Of a DNA stretch of 10,767 nt, positions 7,277 to 10,767 are shown one piece after another. Origin of the DNA: Circinella umbellata (Eukaryota; Mucoromycota; Mucoromycetes; Mucorales; Lichtheimiaceae); NCBI GenBank assembly GCA_025093555.1, contig JAIWNF010000203.1:1-10767 (forward strand). The letters run 5' to 3'. Every line of letters begins with the position of its first letter. Within the stretch, counting starts at the first letter, position 1. A program made the position numbers and the translations under genes. The notes beneath the pieces were generated by a model, which saw only the letters and a list, made by a program, of their open reading frames with translations, ran no database searches and was not told where the DNA came from.

Positions 7277-7409
7277 AGTAATTCGTTTTTATCATATATA
7301 TTCTCGAGCCCCTTTTCTTGCTACCATAATTAACTATTACGCTTCCTCATAAACTGGCTGATAGAACCCGATTGTAAGTATACAATAATCAGTCATGTGC
7401 TATTACAAT

Positions 7410-7424
7410 TGGTAGCAACAGTGG
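7410..7424 (+). other. Primer-binding site, probably for initiator-Met tRNA
   Basis: TGGTAGCAACAGTGG starts two bases after the LTR. TGGTAGC is complementary to a tRNA 3' end GCTACCA, the hallmark of initiator methionine tRNA (A1-U72 pair, A73). Which fungal tRNA matches the remaining bases was not checked. Confidence 0.65.
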
Positions 7425-7712
7425 TTTTATTTTTTTTTACTTTTTTAAAAAAAAAAAATAATTCATTTTTGCTCGACGTTATTTTTTTATGAGCTGGGCT
7501 TATATATGAGACGTTTATCATATACACACGGTTTCTCTTAACCGATTCTAAAAAAGAATATTTTCTAATGAGTCTTCTCTTGGTCTCGGACGTTTTTAGA
7601 ACCCTTTTTAACAAATTATCAAAAACTCAAGTTTCACCGTACCTCTCTTACTACTTCTCTACAACCTGATTCCTCGGATACTGATCACTCATACCCTGGA
7701 ATCAATAATAAC
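7425..7712 (+). other. Untranslated leader between primer-binding site and gag
   Basis: It contains a T run and then a 12-A run (7430-7462). The gag frame is open back to 7572 without an ATG, and its text there (for example TSLQPDSSDTDHSYPG) looks coding-like, so an upstream non-ATG or lost start is possible. No other gene is seen. Confidence 0.45.
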
Positions 7713-9385
7713 ATGCGACAACAAGAAGATCATCCACTTCGACACCTCGATCAGACAACTGGTTCTGCAGCTTCGGCTCCCAACCTTGGACAAACAGGTG
7801 GTACAACTACCCCTGTTGCCTCTGCTTCGAATGAAGCGACGACCAACCCCCCTACTGCTGCCGATTCTAATTTACAAGCGACGATCTAGGGGTTGCAAGA
7901 CCATGCGACGACAACTGATGGTCATTTCCGTGGCATCCGCCATTAACTCTCAGAGACGTCCGCCCATCTGGTTGCATTAGACGAGGCCAATGATCGTATG
8001 GTTAGTCAATTGCAAGAGTCCACTACTACCTTTGCCAATATGGAGCGACGTTTGGGTGAAGCTATGGGTAGTGCTGATTCCAATTTTGCAGCAACTATTC
8101 AACAGTTGCGCGACGATGCTGCTCGACAAGCACAGGTGCATGAACAACAAATGCAGCAGCTCCATGAGATGTTTTTGCGTTTATCATCTCAGCTTGTTGG
8201 ATCACAAGCGACGTCTCAACCACCACCACCACAGCCTGCGACGACTTCAGCTCCAAGCCAGCCACCACCACAACCATCATCTTCCTCTGCACCACCACCA
8301 CCTCCTCCTCCTAATAAAGTGCCCCAGGCCGGCGCGAAACCAGAAGTAAAGAACGACGTCACTGGTTCATGGGCCTCTATCCATGCTACTTTACCACGAC
8401 GCCAATTCTCTAGTGGGGGTAGTAGTAGCGGTGGCAACAGCAGTGATTCTAGTTTTGGCGACCAACATCCGTGACGACAAAAAAAGAAGAAGATGCCTAT
8501 TCCAGTGATGAAACTGCCTCGTCCCAGTACTCGTTTCACTGGTAAAGGAAAGCCTGTTGATGTTGAAGCTTGGCTCTTTAGCTTTGACCATTATTTTTCC
8601 ATGGACAAGACGATCAAGCCAAGCGTGTAGTTTCATACACAGCCCTATTGTTAGAAGATGACGCCCTTCTCTGGTTTCGTACCGAAAAGCTTAACAATAG
8701 GATGCCAAATGATTGGAGCTCTTTCTGCGACGTCTTCCATGCCCGTTGGTTGCCGACAAATAGCACTCAGTTGCAACGACGTGCATGGGCAAATTGCAGC
8801 CAACATGGTTCAGTAGCGCAATTTACTCAAGCCTTCTTGAACCTAATGGATGGTGCTGGTTTCATCCACGAAACTGAATTGTTGAACTGGTATATTGAAG
8901 CCTTGAAACCTCCTGTGGCAGCTCATTTGCATCATGAGCAACCAAAATCTCTTGATGAAGCCATTCATTTGGCTGAGCACTTTGACGGCTCATATGGTGA
9001 AGCAAGTCCGTTCCGTGTTGCTCGCCGTGGTGGTTCATCCGTTATTTCTGGTCCACATTTACTGACTAATGCGACGTCCCCTATTGTTAATTCAAGACCA
9101 CAATCCGATGGTCTTGCTTCTGGTGGCCCAAGTCCTATGGAAGTGGATAACACTAAGCGTTTCTGCCACAAAAGGAATGGACAGGCAAGTGGCCTTTCTT
9201 CTAAGAAGGTTTTGGAAGAAAATCGATGCTTCAGGTATTATGAAAAAGGCCATTTTGGATGTGACTGCCCGACATTTAAAGATTACACACCTAAAAATAA
9301 AAGTAATGGTGGACGCTATAATAATAATAATAACGGTGGTCAGCGTTTTTCTCGACCTCATGGAAAAGGCCGTGGAAAAAACTAA
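7713..9385 (+). pseudogene. gag: gag polyprotein gene, broken by three stops and one frameshift
   Basis: The first in-frame ATG is at 7713. The frame continues through TAG (7887-7889), TAA (7944-7946) and TGA (8472-8474), with sensible protein on both sides of each. The N-terminal half has a likely coiled coil (8000-8190, MVSQLQESTTTFANMERRLG) and a Pro-rich tract (8218-8320). The capsid region opens with PSTRFTGKGKPVDVEAWLFS and, after a one-base loss near 8609, continues DQAKRVVSYTALLLEDDALL and WSSFCDVFHARW, typical of the retrotransposon gag family. Near the end is a zinc knuckle (9227-9271) reading CFRYYEKGHFGCDCP, in which the second Cys is Tyr, so zinc binding is probably lost. A basic, Asn/Gly-rich tail ends at TAA 9383-9385. 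It makes the virus-like particle shell in the family. Confidence 0.8.
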
Positions 9386-9418
9386 TTTCACCAGCAGCCA
9401 AGCCCATCCCTGTTGGTG
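9376..9418 (+). promoter_or_regulatory. Candidate -1 ribosomal frameshift signal at the gag/pol junction
   Basis: The gag frame ends GGA AAA AAC TAA. A AAA AAC (9376-9382) is a canonical X-XXY-YYZ slippery heptamer in the correct phase, directly before the stop. Six bases later CACCAGCAG (9389-9397) can pair with CTGTTGGTG (9410-9418), one G-U pair, with a 12-base loop. A slip of -1 leads exactly into the open pol frame (AAA AAA CTA ATT TCA). The alternative is a simple one-base loss in the A run. Confidence 0.55.
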
Positions 9419-10767
9419 CCTCATTTTGCGACGTTTCTAAGCAAGAGCAAATAAAAAATAAAAAACTATTAGTTAAAGCGGCAGACGATTTTCAGTGCGA
9501 CGAGGGCCTGCAAAGGTCCGACCAAAACTCAAGGAAAACTAGTATAGACGTTTCATTATCTAGTTCAAATATTTACCACAATAAAGACGTTAATTTTATA
9601 TGTGAATCAGATTATTTTTGTGGTTTTTCAGATGGAGGTGTTAATTTAAAAAATATGCAGGAAAAGCATATTTTAATCCGACGTGATGGTACTATAAATG
9701 GGCATAGTGCTAGGATTCTGATTGATAGTGGTGCCACACATGACTTCGTGACGGTGTCTTTTCTTGAGAAAACAAACCTGGTCAAAAATACTTTTTCAAC
9801 ACCTGGTTCTTTCTTAAAACTTGCAGACGACTATCAAACTCATTCAACATGCTACTTGGACGCAACCGTAGTAATGGACGACTTCACTTCATCTGTACGA
9901 CTTTTTTCTGGTATTGTCAGTGACGCTCATGACGTTATTCTTGGAAAAAGCTGGCTTTATGACGAAAACCCTGATATCAACTGGCGAACTAATTCAGTAA
10001 AACCACGTTCAATACCTTCGCCGATGGAAGTACAGTATGTTTCGCATTGTGCTAGCAACAAACTTATAAATAATTTATATGACGACGGTTTTGTTGTACT
10101 GCATTCAGAAAAAATTATTTTCGACGGTGAAAATGCTACTGTACCTGGTTTGACTCAATTGTTGGACGAATATAACGACTGCTTTCCAGACGATTTACCT
10201 CCCGGTCTTCCTCCCAAACGACATGTTGACCACGCTATTCCTTTGGAACCTGGCTCGAAACCACCAGCACAACGTCTTTACCGACTTTCAACTCGCGAAT
10301 TAGCTGAATTAAAAAAGACGTTGGACGATTTACTTGCTAAAGGTTGGATTCGCCCTTCCAACGCTCCTTACGGTAGCCCTGTGCTTTTTGTAAGTAAGAA
10401 GGATGGATCTTTAGAATAGTGGTTGACTATCGAGCTCTCAACATGTTGACGGTCAAGGACAAATATCCACTGGTTCGAACAGACGATATTATTGCTCAGC
10501 TTCGAGGTGCTCGTATTCTTTCGAAGCTTGACTTACGCAGTGGATATCATCAAATCCGTTTACGAAAAGAAGACCAAGATAAGACTAGTTCTTGACGCGC
10601 TATAGATCTTATGCATTTACGGTTCTGCCTTTTGGGTTGACGTCAGCACCTGGTACTTTTATGCGACTGATGCAAGATATTTTTCGCGACCTGTTGGATG
10701 TCTGTGTTATCATTTATTTGGACGATATTCTTATTTATAGCAAGTCAACAGACGACCATTTCGACAT
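9378..10767 (+). pseudogene. pol: pol gene: aspartic protease and reverse transcriptase, two frameshifts, runs off right edge
   Basis: Pol is open in the -1 frame relative to gag through the gag stop to TAG 10417-10419, about 346 codons. After a linker of about 115 residues comes the protease, with ILIDSGATHDFV (Asp codon 9724-9726) and later HDVILGKSWLYDENPDINW, as in retrotransposon proteases. Reverse transcriptase begins around 10150 (LLDEYNDCFPDDLPPGLPPK) and includes LLAKGWIRPSNAPYGSPVLF. A one-base loss near 10413 moves the frame; VVDYRALNMLTVKDKYPLV and KLDLRSGYHQIRLRKEDQDK follow, up to TGA 10593-10595. A second one-base loss near 10589 is followed by [13 protein letters not shown] and the catalytic YLDD (10715-10726). 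Function in the family: cut the polyprotein and copy RNA into DNA. This copy cannot make a full product. Confidence 0.85.

Larger units (their letters stand above)
7032..7407 (+). repeat. 5' long terminal repeat (376 bp, boundaries inferred)
   Basis: The proposed LTR begins TGTAAT (7032-7037) and ends ATTACA (7402-7407), a perfect 6-bp terminal inverted repeat of the TG...CA type. It ends two bases before the primer-binding site. It contains a TATA-like box, an AATAAA and two perfect hairpins: TAATGGT/ACCATTA at its very start (7034-7052) and GTTTCCTG/CAGGAAAC at 7256-7276. The 3' LTR is not in the window to confirm the ends. Confidence 0.6.
7032..10767 (+). mobile_element. Ty3/gypsy-type LTR retrotransposon (5' LTR to mid reverse transcriptase)
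   Basis: In order: 5' LTR, primer-binding site, untranslated leader, gag with a retrotransposon capsid region and zinc knuckle, then pol with an aspartic protease and reverse transcriptase carrying YLDD. Protease before reverse transcriptase fits both gypsy and copia orders. The reverse transcriptase text ([43 protein letters not shown]) is gypsy-like. The remainder of reverse transcriptase, RNase H, integrase and the 3' LTR would lie right of the window. Several frame breaks show that this copy is defective. Confidence 0.85.

Noticed and set aside
8216..8539. Minus-strand Gly-rich ORF opposite gag
   Set aside because: It is the complement of the Pro-rich gag linker. The plus strand has recognisable gag protein through this stretch.

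Overview
This is a eukaryotic, transposon-dense window, most likely from a filamentous fungus. An early-diverging lineage such as Glomeromycotina/Mucoromycota is my best guess, inferred from the extreme AT bias of the left third, short introns with GTACGT/GTATGC donors and TAG acceptors, and the mix of element types. I see no ordinary host gene, rRNA, tRNA gene or CRISPR array. Everything coding belongs to mobile elements or looks like debris carried by them.

Layout. (1) 1-1567, very AT-rich: the start of a minus-strand gene runs off the left edge (1-373, probably a DDE-type transposase N-terminus). It is preceded by a 51-bp terminal sequence (411-461) that recurs exactly, in the same orientation, at 1517-1567. 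Between the two copies is a decayed plus-strand ORF with a Cys/His zinc-binding signature (617-1099) and non-coding AT-rich DNA. The 1567 end interrupts the gene to its right. (2) 1567-6098, minus strand: one large autonomous Helitron gene (Rep-helicase). I can rebuild it as four exons totalling exactly 1425 codons in one frame. A 5-codon first exon is followed by three exons that each carry a CCHC-like zinc knuckle, then the Helitron-like N domain, the HUH/two-tyrosine Rep domain and the Pif1-type helicase. It has two in-frame TGA codons and loses its last helicase motifs at the 1567 insertion. (3) 6099-7031: non-coding, including a 421-bp structure bounded by exact 20-bp inverted repeats (6611-6630, 7012-7031). 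(4) 7032-10767, plus strand: a Ty3/gypsy-type LTR retrotransposon with a 376-bp 5' LTR, a tRNA primer-binding site, gag, and pol (protease, then reverse transcriptase) running off the right edge. It is decayed by nonsense changes and single-base losses.

How the parts relate. The window is a nest of insertions: a Helitron, cut by a TIR-type element whose terminus is seen twice, and an LTR retrotransposon that abuts exactly the end of an inverted-repeat element. The points most worth following are the three-knuckle N-terminus of the Helitron protein, a well-formed -1 frameshift signal at the gag/pol junction, a strong strand-specific excess of the tetramer GACG (often GCGACG) throughout the retrotransposon, and a consistent C-to-T signature in its inactivating mutations and the Helitron's.
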